A DNA stretch of 64,000 nucleotides from Aeoliella sp052161615. Its GTDB lineage: Bacteria > Planctomycetota > Planctomycetia > Pirellulales > Lacipirellulaceae. This document shows positions 15,492 through 24,198 of this stretch, piece by piece. The DNA is taken from the NCBI RefSeq assembly GCF_052161615.1, contig NZ_CP197417.1:2294001-2358000 (forward strand), in the 5' to 3' direction. Within the stretch, counting starts at the first letter, position 1; each line of letters opens with the position of its first letter. The notes under the pieces were generated by a model. The model ran no database searches and was not told where the DNA came from. It saw only the letters and a program-made list of their open reading frames with translations. Both the position numbers and the translations under genes were made by a program.

Positions 15492-17357
15492 TTAGTTTTC
15501 GTCGTCTTTGGCTTCCTGAGCCGGCTTTGCGGGGGCTTTGTACTCTTTCAGGTACTTGCTCCGCTCGGCGGCGAAATGCCGAAGCGAACCTTCCGCGGCC
15601 TTCTCATCCGAAGCCGTGGCGTTGACGAACGCTTCGGTGGTAGAAAGTTTGCGCGTGTCCTGCTCGATCGCAGGTTGGATTAACTGCCGGTAGTGATCCA
15701 CGCGCTTGGCGAACTTCTCCGGATCGAGTTGCTCCTCGGCGATGAACCGAACACGCTCCAGGTACTTCTCACGGAGTTCGGGAACTTGCAGCAGTCGGCT
15801 ACGCAGCGGCATCCGCTCGTTATCAAGCCCAACCAGAGGATCGAGATCCACGCCACCGTGACCGGGGCCCCCAGGGCCGCCAAAGCCACCGCGACCACCT
15901 CGTCCTCCGCGACCGCCGCGCCGTCCCGCTTCGCGACCGCGTCCCTCAGGACCACGCTCGCCAGGAGGGCCGAAGCCTTCGGGAGGAGGGCCAAAGCCCT
16001 CGGGGGGAGGACCGAATCCGGGCGGAGGGCCGAAGCCACCTCGCCCTCCCTCCCCTTCGCGGGGTGGGCCTTGGGGAGGTGCTCCTTCGGGAGTAGCGCC
16101 TTCGGGAGGAGGTCCAAAACCCGGAGGGGGGCCAAAGCCGGGAGGAGGTCCAAAGCCTCCTGGGCCGCCAGGGCCACCGCGACCCGAGTGGAACGCCTCG
16201 TTCATGTCGTGCGGAATGAGGTGGAACACACCCTTCTCATCGCGATACAAGTAGTAGTCGCTGGCACGAGTCCAGTAGCCGTCGCTGTTCACGAAGGCAT
16301 TGTCGTACGCCAGGAACCAAATCGCTTGGTCGATGTCGAGCATCGGCTCCAGTTTTTCTACGAGCTCTTCGGTCGGCGTTTCGTTTAGCACTTGGCACAG
16401 CTCAATGAGCGCATTCCACGCCTTCTCGCCATCGTTCGATTTCATCTCGAAGCGTGTTTTGTACTCGGCCAAGTCATCGCCCAGATAACGCAACCCACCA
16501 TCGCCCATCGGGCTGCCGGGCACTTTCCAACGCGTGCCTTTGCTCGAATCAAAGTTCTCTTCCAGGAACACCTTGTCGAACTGCTGGACGTTGGCGAACA
16601 CGCCCCAGCTTTCGCCGTTGATGACGACTTCAACCAGGTTGGCTTTGGGAGCCGGCAGGTTCTCGCGGGCCATTTCCGAATAGAGCACGCTGCTCAGCAT
16701 CGAGGGATCACCGTTGCCATTAAGCAGGTTGAGTGTCTTGTAACCGTAGAGTCGCTGCTCGTCGTCGACGGTATCAAACGACAGATTGAGCGAGCGCTTG
16801 CTTCCCGCCGGGATCATCATGAAGGACGACGCACCGCGGAAGTGCACCCCCACGCCAGGATAGGTCTTGCCATCGACGGTTACCGTGGCGGGGACATCGA
16901 CGTCGGTACCTTTGAACGCTTCGAGTTCTTTCTCCCAGTCCTTCGATTCGAAGTCGATGAAGATGGTCCGCAAAACATCTGGCGAGTAGAGCGGTTCGTC
17001 GGCGAACTGTTCGACTTCGTCCGGCGATACTTTGCGGCCCGGCTTCGGAGGCTCGCCACCACCGCGGCGACCGAACTGCGGTCCGCGCCGACGGCCTCCT
17101 TCGCCCCCGTCGCCCGAAGCTAGCGACTCGCGGGCGGCGGCTTGCTCCTCGGTGTTTAGCCAACCGTCCTTGTTCTCGTCAAACTTCTCGACCAGCTTCG
17201 TCTCGCCTCGTCCGCCAAAGCCCGGCATCCCAGGAAAACCGAACCCGCCACGGCCGCCGCGACCTTCGCCTCCTGGCGGTGGACCTTGGGCGAATACGGC
17301 AAGCGACGGGGCGAGGGCGACTGCGAACAGCAGTCGAAGCACTAGGACTTTAGGCAT
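15492..17357 (-). CDS. CotH-family kinase-like exoprotein
   Basis: A 621-residue exported protein. A signal peptide is followed by a Gly-rich segment, one EF-hand-like loop (DENKDGWLNTEE) and a second Gly/Arg-rich segment. The CotH domain begins near residue 115 (SPDVLRTIFIDF) and contains GVHFRGASSF and LNLLNGNGDPSM, then LVEVVINGESWGVFANVQ and HLIPHDMNEAFHS, the last matching the metal/active-site region of CotH kinases. Between about 395 and 515 a low-complexity block of GFGPPP-type repeats and GRGGRGG interrupts the domain. CotH of Bacillus phosphorylates spore-coat proteins; planctomycete members are exported with unknown substrates. It stands alone on the minus strand. Confidence 0.85.
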   Translation of the reverse strand: MPKVLVLRLLFAVALAPSLAVFAQGPPPGGEGRGGRGGFGFPGMPGFGGRGETKLVEKFDENKDGWLNTEEQAAARESLASGDGGEGGRRRGPQFGRRGGGEPPKPGRKVSPDEVEQFADEPLYSPDVLRTIFIDFESKDWEKELEAFKGTDVDVPATVTVDGKTYPGVGVHFRGASSFMMIPAGSKRSLNLSFDTVDDEQRLYGYKTLNLLNGNGDPSMLSSVLYSEMARENLPAPKANLVEVVINGESWGVFANVQQFDKVFLEENFDSSKGTRWKVPGSPMGDGGLRYLGDDLAEYKTRFEMKSNDGEKAWNALIELCQVLNETPTEELVEKLEPMLDIDQAIWFLAYDNAFVNSDGYWTRASDYYLYRDEKGVFHLIPHDMNEAFHSGRGGPGGPGGFGPPPGFGPPPGFGPPPEGATPEGAPPQGPPREGEGGRGGFGPPPGFGPPPEGFGPPPEGFGPPGERGPEGRGREAGRRGGRGGRGGRGGFGGPGGPGHGGVDLDPLVGLDNERMPLRSRLLQVPELREKYLERVRFIAEEQLDPEKFAKRVDHYRQLIQPAIEQDTRKLSTTEAFVNATASDEKAAEGSLRHFAAERSKYLKEYKAPAKPAQEAKDDEN

Positions 17358-17465
17358 GGGAAGTGGCTACGTAGGTCTGAAATGGAAAATCCGCCGCTGG
17401 AGTCATCTAACACTCCCCCAAGCGTGAGGTATCGCCAAGTGGGGGCACATTTTCGGAGGTCTGCT

Positions 17466-19133
17466 TCACTCTTTCGCCGAATCGTCGGCCGCGTCGCCCC
17501 CAAGCGGAAGGCGATAGCACGCGGCCTGGCGGTCGCTACGAACTAGCAGCAGCGGTCCCGAAAGCGCCGGATTGTTCCAACAAACCCCTTCGTCGAGCAT
17601 CGGCATTGCGGCGAGCTCCACGTACTTCTTAGGCGTGCACTCGACCAGAACTCCTTCGCCCGACTCCGTGGTGACCAGTAGTTTGTCACCCACCAGCAGC
17701 ACCTGACCGTGCCCAAAGTCCGGTGAGCGGCGTTTCTTCCACTTCACTCGGCCCGACTCGATCTCGACGCAGGAGAGAAACGTATGATCGAGCCCGTACG
17801 CGTGGCCGTCGCGGATCACCAAGTTCGACAGCTTGGTCTTAAGCACCGTCTTGTCCCATAGCAACTTAGCCCCGAAATTGCCGTCGGCGTCGCGCTCGAT
17901 CTGAGCGAGCCTTGCGCCGACGCCGTAACCCTTGCTGACGAGAATCTGATCGCCGGGCAGCGGAATGGGCTGCGAGCACGAGGCGCTGCCGGACGAACTG
18001 CCGGGTTGTTCGAATGTCCATAGCTCTTCGCCACTCTTCAGATCGTATCCGCCGACGGACGATTCGTTGACGACGACGATCTGGGGCACGCCGGCGATTT
18101 CGGCGTAGACGGGTGAGGCGTACGACGTGATCGGCGGGCCGCTCTGCCACGCAAGCTTTCCGTCTTCTAGGCGGACCGCCACAATAGAATGTCCGTCGGC
18201 GGATTGACCGCCACCTACAACCACCAGGCCAGCGCCCGGCACAATGAGTGGCGAGCTCGAATCGGCCCACACCAGTGGCTTCAGTCCGAACGTAGCTAGA
18301 TCCACCGTCCAGATCGCCTCGCCACTTTGCGCTGCGAGACAATTTAGCGTACCCCGCGCACCCAGCGTGTAGACCCGGCCTTCGTGAATGGTCGGCGTTG
18401 CACGCGGACCAATGCCTCCGAGCCCCGCTTGCATGTCGCCCGGATCGTGCCGCGAGGGGTCGGCGTGCGTCCAAACGACTTCGCCGGTGGGGACGTGATA
18501 GCACACCACGAGCTCGTCGGCACCGCGTTGTTCCTGGGTAAGCGCGTACTCGCCGACGATCGCAAACGCCGACCACCCCGCGCCGATCGGTTGCTTCCAC
18601 AAAAGTTCTGGCGGCGATGCTTTCCAATCGGCTGAGAGATTCACCCCTTCGACTTCGGCCCAGTACCCATTTCCAAGAAAGCGGGGATAGTCTTGGGGCG
18701 TGGTCTGCCAGTTCTCGGCGACACGCGTGGTGGAAAGTGTTGCCAGTTGTTCGTCAGGATCCGCTTGCCACGTGAAGCGTAGCGCCTTCCACCTACCATC
18801 ACCATCGTAATCGACATCGATGCTCGAGAACGCGGCGGCGACGACCGCCATGACCACGCCGCGCAACAGCCACCGCTTGCCGGCAGGAAGCGACTTGATC
18901 GGCGGCCAAGAGAACAGGAGCCATACAAGCGGCACCAACCAGGCTAGGTTCGCCAGCACGATGAGCGCCACGACGCGGACATCGGAGTCGACGGCTCGCT
19001 CGCCGAGTAGGACAATCGCCGCCGCGAGGATCAGCAAAAACCCCCACCACACCAGCGGAAACCACCGTCTCCACCATGCCCTCGCAGGTGGGCTGGTGCG
19101 AATCGTATCGGTTGGCAGGGGGTCCGACGACAT
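17466..19133 (-). CDS. Membrane-anchored PQQ-like beta-propeller protein
   Basis: A 555-residue protein. After a short Arg-rich cytoplasmic start come three hydrophobic helices (about 28-45, 55-75 and 88-102), then a periplasmic beta-propeller. Blades of the PQQ-like type are visible by their strand-loop pattern: LNCLAAQSGEAIWTVDL, IVAVRLEDGKLAWQSGP, GGYDLKSGEELWTFEQP, CVEIESGRVKWKKRRS. The sequence DYPRFLGNGYWAEVEG near 150 is typical of the many planctomycete PQQ/quinoprotein-like paralogues. No dehydrogenase residues can be assigned, so a binding or structural role is as likely as catalysis. Monocistronic; the divergent SDR gene starts 94 bp away. Confidence 0.85.
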   Translation of the reverse strand: MSSDPLPTDTIRTSPPARAWWRRWFPLVWWGFLLILAAAIVLLGERAVDSDVRVVALIVLANLAWLVPLVWLLFSWPPIKSLPAGKRWLLRGVVMAVVAAAFSSIDVDYDGDGRWKALRFTWQADPDEQLATLSTTRVAENWQTTPQDYPRFLGNGYWAEVEGVNLSADWKASPPELLWKQPIGAGWSAFAIVGEYALTQEQRGADELVVCYHVPTGEVVWTHADPSRHDPGDMQAGLGGIGPRATPTIHEGRVYTLGARGTLNCLAAQSGEAIWTVDLATFGLKPLVWADSSSPLIVPGAGLVVVGGGQSADGHSIVAVRLEDGKLAWQSGPPITSYASPVYAEIAGVPQIVVVNESSVGGYDLKSGEELWTFEQPGSSSGSASCSQPIPLPGDQILVSKGYGVGARLAQIERDADGNFGAKLLWDKTVLKTKLSNLVIRDGHAYGLDHTFLSCVEIESGRVKWKKRRSPDFGHGQVLLVGDKLLVTTESGEGVLVECTPKKYVELAAMPMLDEGVCWNNPALSGPLLLVRSDRQAACYRLPLGGDAADDSAKE

Positions 19134-19227
19134 GGTCTGGTCGACCTTGTATAGTAGAGGTTCGTTGAGTTCTCGCGGCAGTTCCTAGATGGTAGGCCGC
19201 GGCCAGCGGATGAACAACGGCAACCTC

Positions 19228-20013
19228 ATGACTCCCTCGCCTTCCGACATCAAAAACCCGCAGCCACTAGCGGGGCAAACTGCGCTCGTCACTGGCAGCT
19301 CCAGCGGCATTGGCCGCGCAATCGCATTGGCGTTTGCCGCTGCGGGAGCCGACGTTCATCTCCATACCCGCCGCAACACGGCTGGCATGGTCGAGGTACG
19401 CAAGTTGATCGCTGCCACCGGCGCAGGTGGGCGGCATTTCACCTTCGACCTGGCCGATCCGAAGGCGTGCGAGCAACTTGTCACGGAGGTTGGCCCGCTC
19501 GATATCCTCGTGAACAACGCCGGCGTCGACGTGCTGACGGGCGAAGCGGCTAATTGGTCGTTCGACGAGAAGCTTGCCGCGCTCTGGCAGGTCGATGTCC
19601 GCGCGACCATCGACCTTTCACGCGCCATCGGCGAGCAGATGCGCGAGCGTGGTCATGGCGTGATCCTCAATATGGGTTGGGACCAAGCCGACGTTGGCAT
19701 GGAAGGAGACAGCGGCGAGATGTTCGCCACGGTCAAGGGAGCCGTCATGGCGTTCACCAAGAGCCTTGCCAAGTCGCTCGCACCAACCGTTCGCGTGAAC
19801 TGCCTGGCACCGGGATGGATTCGCACCAAGTGGAGCGGCGGAGGCAGCGACTACTGGGATCGCCGCGCACGGGGCGAGGCGCTCGTCGGTCGTTGGGGCA
19901 CGGCGGAAGACGTCGCCGCGGCTGCCGTGTACTTGGCGTCGCCCGCGGCCAGCTTCATCACTGGGCACGTGCTGCCCATCAACGGCGGCTTCGCGGGGAG
20001 CTACCGCGAGTAG
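19228..20013 (+). CDS. SDR-family protein lacking catalytic Ser/Tyr, H4MPT operon
   Basis: A 261-residue Rossmann protein. The cofactor motif TGSSSGIG and the structural NNAG are intact, and HTRR after the second strand suggests NADP(H). The catalytic positions are changed: the usual N-x-S-S reads NMGW and the usual YxxxK reads FATVK, so both Ser and Tyr are gone while Lys remains. It lies 46 bp upstream of the DHPS-like gene and leads an operon for tetrahydromethanopterin synthesis. A pterin-related reductase or a non-catalytic role are both possible. Starts at 19189, 19210 and 19228 are in frame; I prefer 19228 because it leaves a normal 15-residue lead. Fold is certain, function is not. 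Confidence 0.8.
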   Translation: MTPSPSDIKNPQPLAGQTALVTGSSSGIGRAIALAFAAAGADVHLHTRRNTAGMVEVRKLIAATGAGGRHFTFDLADPKACEQLVTEVGPLDILVNNAGVDVLTGEAANWSFDEKLAALWQVDVRATIDLSRAIGEQMRERGHGVILNMGWDQADVGMEGDSGEMFATVKGAVMAFTKSLAKSLAPTVRVNCLAPGWIRTKWSGGGSDYWDRRARGEALVGRWGTAEDVAAAAVYLASPAASFITGHVLPINGGFAGSYRE

Positions 20014-20059
20014 CCCCCTGCCCTTCCACGCTTCGCATACTCCAAAGACTGTAGCAACT

Positions 20060-21469
20060 GTGTCCCGCGAGCACCTTCAATTCGTCACCGGTCGACTCGC
20101 CGAGCACGCGCTCCGCGATGCGGTGGTGTCGCTCGCCACGAAGCTCGACTTCGACTACACGATCAGCGTTCTACCGATCACCGTCGCGGCGCTGATGACG
20201 CCCGAGTGGATCGCCAAGAAGCTCGCCGTCGATCCTAAAGCTACTCGCATCATCTTGCCAGGATACTGCGAAGGTAATGCGGCGCCGATCGTCGCGCTCG
20301 CCGGCGAACGCCCTGTCGAGTTCGGCCCCCGCGACTTGCGACGGCTGCCCGAGCACTTTGGACAACAGCGCGATCTCACCGGCTACGGCGAGCACGACAT
20401 CCAGATCCTCGCCGAGATCAACAACTGTCCGCGGCTGTCGCTAGAACAAATCCTGACGATCGCCAAACGCTACGCGGCAAGCGGTGCCGACTTGATCGAC
20501 ATTGGCTGCGATCCCGGCGGGCCGTGGCTTGGTGTGGCGGACGCTGTGCGTGCAGTTCGTGATCTTGGCCTGCGCGTGTCGATCGACAGCCTCGATCCGC
20601 GTGAGATTGCCCCCGCGGTCGAGGCGGGGGCGGAACTCGTGCTCTCGGTGAACAGCTCGAATCGCGAGGCGGCGATCGACTGGGGGGCCGAAGTCGTCGC
20701 CGTTCCGGACGATCCCAAGACGCTCGCGGGGCTCGACGAAACGATTGAGTACCTTGCCACGCGCGGCGTGCCGCTGCGAATCGATCCGATCCTCGAACCG
20801 ATTGGCTTTGGATTCGCCGCGAGCCTCGAACGGTACATGACGACGCGTCGCCGTTATCCCGACGCCGAGATGATGATGGGCATCGGTAACTTGACCGAAC
20901 TGACCGACGTCGACTCGGCCGGCGTCAACGTGATGCTGCTCGCCATTTGTCAGGAACTCGGCATTCGCAGCGTGCTTACGACCGAAGTGATCAACTGGGC
21001 CCGCTCCAGTGTTCGCGAGTGTGATCTCGGCCGGCAGTTGGTGCATCACGCCATTCACCACGGTGTACTTCCCAAGCACCTCGACACGCGACTGGTCACG
21101 CTCCGTGATCCCAAAGTCACCGAGCCAACGACCGAAGACCTCGACCGGCTCGCCGCCGAAATCAAGGACAACAATTTTCGTATTTTCACGAACAATGGCG
21201 AAGTTCATCTGGTATCGCACGCCCTGCACCTTGCCGATCGCGATCCTTTCGCATTAATGGATCGGTTGTTGAAAAGTGGTTCAAGTGGCGCTCCGCCGGC
21301 GAACCTCGATGCGAGCCACGCGTTCTACCTGGGCTACGAGATGTGCAAAGCCCTCACTGCCGTCGTGCTCGATAAACAGTACCAGCAGGACGAACCTCTC
21401 GACTGGGGGCACCTGACTCGCGACGAAGCCCGGCACTACCTGAAAGCGAAACGACCCACCCGCGAATGA
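20060..21469 (+). CDS. Dihydropteroate synthase-like protein for H4MPT synthesis
   Basis: A 469-residue protein, much longer than folate DHPS (about 280). The first 120 residues form a separate N-terminal domain of DUF6513 type (FVTGRLAEHALRDAV, IILPGYCEGN). Residues about 125-380 form a DHPS-like TIM barrel: ASGADLIDIGCDPGGPW, LRVSIDSLDPREI, LVLSVNSSN, PLRIDPILEPIGFG, MMMGIGNLTELTDVDSAGVN. The family is known in methanogens and in bacteria with H4MPT-linked C1 metabolism, where it is thought to join the pterin and ribofuranosyl-aminobenzene parts. A GTG start at 20060 gives the right N-terminus. Its stop overlaps the pabB start (ATGA). Confidence 0.87.
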   Translation: MSREHLQFVTGRLAEHALRDAVVSLATKLDFDYTISVLPITVAALMTPEWIAKKLAVDPKATRIILPGYCEGNAAPIVALAGERPVEFGPRDLRRLPEHFGQQRDLTGYGEHDIQILAEINNCPRLSLEQILTIAKRYAASGADLIDIGCDPGGPWLGVADAVRAVRDLGLRVSIDSLDPREIAPAVEAGAELVLSVNSSNREAAIDWGAEVVAVPDDPKTLAGLDETIEYLATRGVPLRIDPILEPIGFGFAASLERYMTTRRRYPDAEMMMGIGNLTELTDVDSAGVNVMLLAICQELGIRSVLTTEVINWARSSVRECDLGRQLVHHAIHHGVLPKHLDTRLVTLRDPKVTEPTTEDLDRLAAEIKDNNFRIFTNNGEVHLVSHALHLADRDPFALMDRLLKSGSSGAPPANLDASHAFYLGYEMCKALTAVVLDKQYQQDEPLDWGHLTRDEARHYLKAKRPTRE

Positions 21470-22899
21470 CTGCTGCTCCGCTCACTTCCGAGTTCGAACG
21501 AGTGCCGGGCACCCCCGGTACGCCGGTGGTCCGCGCGCTGCCCGAATCGGTGACGAGCCTCAGCGCGTTTCGCTCGCTAGCCGCGCTACCGCACGTGGTG
21601 TTCTTCGATAGTGCGATGCACCATCGCGACTTGGGCCGCTACTCGTTCGTCGCGGCCGATCCGTTCGAGTGGATCACGGTGCCGGCGGATGGGAGCGACG
21701 CGCTCGCGGAACTCGCCCGCCAGTGGGAACCGTTCCAGGTGCCGACGCTGCCCGATCTGCCACCGTTTCAAGGTGGTGCGGCGGGGCTGTTGGGGTACGA
21801 GTTGTGCCACAGCCTCGAACAACTCCCTCGCCCACAATACGACGAGTTCCAAGTGCCGGCACTCGCCATGGGCCTGTACGACGTGGTCGTGGCGTTCGAT
21901 CATCAGAGCGGCGCGGCGTGGATCATCTCGCAAGGCTTCCCCGCCTCCAATCCCGAAGACCGGCTTCGCCGCGCGACCGCGCGTTGCGACGAGTTTTACG
22001 AGCGTCTCACGTCGCCGCCGAAGCCGAATTTGGTCGCGAGTTCAAATAAGGTTGAAATCACGGCTCCGCAGTTCCCCGTTTCCGAAGGGATTACCAGCGA
22101 CTTCTCACGCGAGGCTTATTTGTCGGCCGTGGCGAAAGCGGTGGAGTACATCCACGCGGGCGACATCTTTCAAGTGAACCTGTCGCAGCGGCTGTTAATG
22201 CCACCCAGTAGCACATCGGTAGAACTCTACGAACGACTTCGCGTGCGCAACGCGGCGACGTTCGCGGGCTACCTCGATCTAGGCGATTACCAACTGGCGA
22301 GTGCCTCGCCCGAGCGTTTTCTCGAAGTGCGTGGCGATGCGGTGGAAACACGTCCCATCAAGGGTACCCGCCCCCGCACCGCGCGGCCCGAAGCCGATTT
22401 GTTCGCCGGCGACGAACTGACGCAGAGCGCGAAGGATCGTTCGGAGAATTTGATGATCGTCGACCTGCTGCGGAACGACCTCGCCCGCGTCTGCCAGCCC
22501 GACAGCGTTCGCGTCACCCAGCTTTGCGGGCTCGAGTCGTACGCCTACGTCCAGCACTTGGTCTCAGTGGTCGAGGGGCGATTGCAGACGGGATGCACGC
22601 CCATCGACTTAATCCGCGCTGCGTTCCCCGGCGGCTCGATTACCGGTGCGCCCAAAGTTCGCGCGATGCAGATCATCGCCGAGCTCGAACCCACGGCCCG
22701 TGGCGCCTACTGCGGCTCGCTGGCTTACATTGGTTTCGACGGGGCAATGGACAGCAACTTGTTGATTCGCACCATCACCGCCGGTGGTGGCTGGTGGCAA
22801 ATGTCGGCCGGCGGCGGCATTGTTGCTGAAAGCGACCCGCGGCGCGAGTACGAAGAAACTTGGCACAAGGCGCGTGGGATGCTGAAGGCCCGCGAGTAA
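21466..22899 (+). CDS. pabB: Aminodeoxychorismate synthase component I
   Basis: A 477-residue chorismate-utilising enzyme. The C-terminal two thirds carry the family signatures: AGDIFQVNLSQRL, then RPIKGTRPRTARPEADL (with the PIKGT motif typical of PabB), then DRSENLMIVDLLRNDLARVC, then FPGGSITGAPKVRAMQIIAE. It converts chorismate and ammonia to 4-amino-4-deoxychorismate, the precursor of 4-aminobenzoate. In this operon the product would feed the RFAP synthase at 24199 and so H4MPT. It starts inside the stop of the DHPS-like gene (4-bp overlap), and the glutaminase follows after 7 bp. Anthranilate synthase (TrpE) is the alternative, but the motif and context favour PabB. Confidence 0.88.
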   Translation: MTAAPLTSEFERVPGTPGTPVVRALPESVTSLSAFRSLAALPHVVFFDSAMHHRDLGRYSFVAADPFEWITVPADGSDALAELARQWEPFQVPTLPDLPPFQGGAAGLLGYELCHSLEQLPRPQYDEFQVPALAMGLYDVVVAFDHQSGAAWIISQGFPASNPEDRLRRATARCDEFYERLTSPPKPNLVASSNKVEITAPQFPVSEGITSDFSREAYLSAVAKAVEYIHAGDIFQVNLSQRLLMPPSSTSVELYERLRVRNAATFAGYLDLGDYQLASASPERFLEVRGDAVETRPIKGTRPRTARPEADLFAGDELTQSAKDRSENLMIVDLLRNDLARVCQPDSVRVTQLCGLESYAYVQHLVSVVEGRLQTGCTPIDLIRAAFPGGSITGAPKVRAMQIIAELEPTARGAYCGSLAYIGFDGAMDSNLLIRTITAGGGWWQMSAGGGIVAESDPRREYEETWHKARGMLKARE

Positions 22900-22906
22900 C
22901 ACGACT

Positions 22907-23572
22907 ATGATTCTGGTCATCGACAACTACGACAGCTTCGTCCACAACCTGGCTCGCTATTTCGAGCGGCTGGGGGTGCCGACGCGCGTGGTGCGTAACG
23001 ACGCGGTGAGCGTCGCCGATGTTCGGCAACTTGAGCCGCAAGCCGTTGTCCTTTCGCCTGGCCCCTGCACACCGGACCAAGCGGGAGTGTCGCTGGAGCT
23101 GGTGGCATCGCTGCACAAAGAGGCGCCCATGCTCGGTGTCTGCCTCGGGCATCAAGCCATTGCGCAGGCGCTCGGCGGGCGAGTGGTTCGCGGGCGTCGT
23201 CCTTGGCATGGACGGGCTTCGGAGATCGAACACGTTGGCGAGGGCCTGTTCCAAGACATTCCCACGCCGACCAAAGTGGGGCGCTACCATTCGCTGGTGG
23301 CAGACGTGACCACACTACCCGAAGTTCTTGTTCCCACGGCTTGGACCATCGACGAGCGAACGTTGATGGCGTTTGCGCATCGCGAGCTTCCGCTGGTGGG
23401 AGTGCAGTTTCATCCCGAGTCGGTGCTCACGGAGTGCGGCTACGCGATGCTGGCCAATTTTTTGCGTATCGCCGGTATCGAATATACGGGCGATCCCGCC
23501 GAACTCGCCAAGTCCGAGCTCGCTCCGCCCGCCCCCGAGTGGACGATGCCGACCCGCCCGGTTACCTTTTGA
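22907..23572 (+). CDS. pabA: Aminodeoxychorismate synthase glutaminase component
   Basis: A 221-residue class I glutamine amidotransferase. It begins MILVIDNYDSFVHNLARYFE and has the oxyanion region LSPGPCTPDQAG, the nucleophile Cys in LGVCLGHQAIAQALGG and the His/Glu pair in VGVQFHPESVLTECG. It supplies ammonia from glutamine to PabB. The tail of about 25 residues after the domain (PAPEWTMPTRPVTF) is a small extension. It is 7 bp after pabB and 4 bp before the DUF447 gene, so tightly coupled. The same enzyme type also serves TrpE, but no trp gene is nearby. Confidence 0.9.
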   Translation: MILVIDNYDSFVHNLARYFERLGVPTRVVRNDAVSVADVRQLEPQAVVLSPGPCTPDQAGVSLELVASLHKEAPMLGVCLGHQAIAQALGGRVVRGRRPWHGRASEIEHVGEGLFQDIPTPTKVGRYHSLVADVTTLPEVLVPTAWTIDERTLMAFAHRELPLVGVQFHPESVLTECGYAMLANFLRIAGIEYTGDPAELAKSELAPPAPEWTMPTRPVTF

Positions 23573-23576
23573 CATC

Positions 23577-24191
23577 ATGGCCGACTTCCACGACTGCCCG
23601 CTGCTCGAAGGCGTAGTGACCACCTCGAACGAGGATGGGTCGACGCACGTGGCAGCGATGGGGCCTAAAGTCGACTGGCCCATCACGCGATTGCTCTTGC
23701 GCCCCTACCAGTCATCGCAAACTTACCAGAACCTTAGCCGCGCCAAGCGAGGCATTCTGCATGTGACCGACGACGTGTTGCTGATTGCCCGTGCCGCGAT
23801 TGGTCGCCTGAAAGATCCACCCCAGCTCGTGCCGGGCCCCGAAGGTTACCCCGAGCGGCTCGCCGAGTGTGTTCGATGGTACGCGTTCGAAGTCGATTCA
23901 CTCGACGACTCGAACTCCCGTACCGAGATGGTGTGCCGCGTGACGGACGAAGGGCGCGTTTGCGACTTCTTCGGATTCCATCGTGCACGGCACGCTGTGA
24001 TCGAGGCGGCGATCCTCGCTACCCGATTGCACTTGATGTCGGTCGAGACGGTGCTCGATCACTACGCCGAGTACGCGACGATCGTCGACAAGACGGCGGG
24101 TGGCGCAGAGCGGCAAGCGTTCGCCGAGTTGCAGGAGTTCCTCAACGATCAAATGAGCGAACAAGACACCCGCACCATGCTCGACTCGTAA
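23577..24191 (+). CDS. DUF447-family protein of H4MPT operons
   Basis: A 204-residue soluble protein. The N-terminal part reads LLEGVVTTSNEDGSTHVAAM GP-like, a pattern of FMN-binding split-barrel proteins, followed by RLLLRPYQSSQTYQNL and a Cys/Phe-rich middle (MVCRVTDEGRVCDFFGFHRA). The C-terminal half is helical (RHAVIEAAILATRLHLM). The family is found in methanogens and in bacteria with tetrahydromethanopterin, nearly always near these genes, so a role in H4MPT synthesis is likely, but the reaction is not established. The start at 23577 follows pabA by 4 bp; an upstream in-frame extension overlaps pabA and is not protein-like. Confidence 0.75.
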   Translation: MADFHDCPLLEGVVTTSNEDGSTHVAAMGPKVDWPITRLLLRPYQSSQTYQNLSRAKRGILHVTDDVLLIARAAIGRLKDPPQLVPGPEGYPERLAECVRWYAFEVDSLDDSNSRTEMVCRVTDEGRVCDFFGFHRARHAVIEAAILATRLHLMSVETVLDHYAEYATIVDKTAGGAERQAFAELQEFLNDQMSEQDTRTMLDS

Positions 24192-24198
24192 AGCCGCC

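Noticed and set aside
20441..21229. Long minus-strand frame (262 codons) opposite the DHPS-like gene
   Set aside because: High-GC antisense shadow; the plus-strand protein has DHPS motifs and operon overlaps.
21466..22899. Anthranilate synthase (trpE) instead of pabB
   Set aside because: The PIKGT motif and the neighbouring RFAP synthase favour aminodeoxychorismate synthase; no trp genes nearby.
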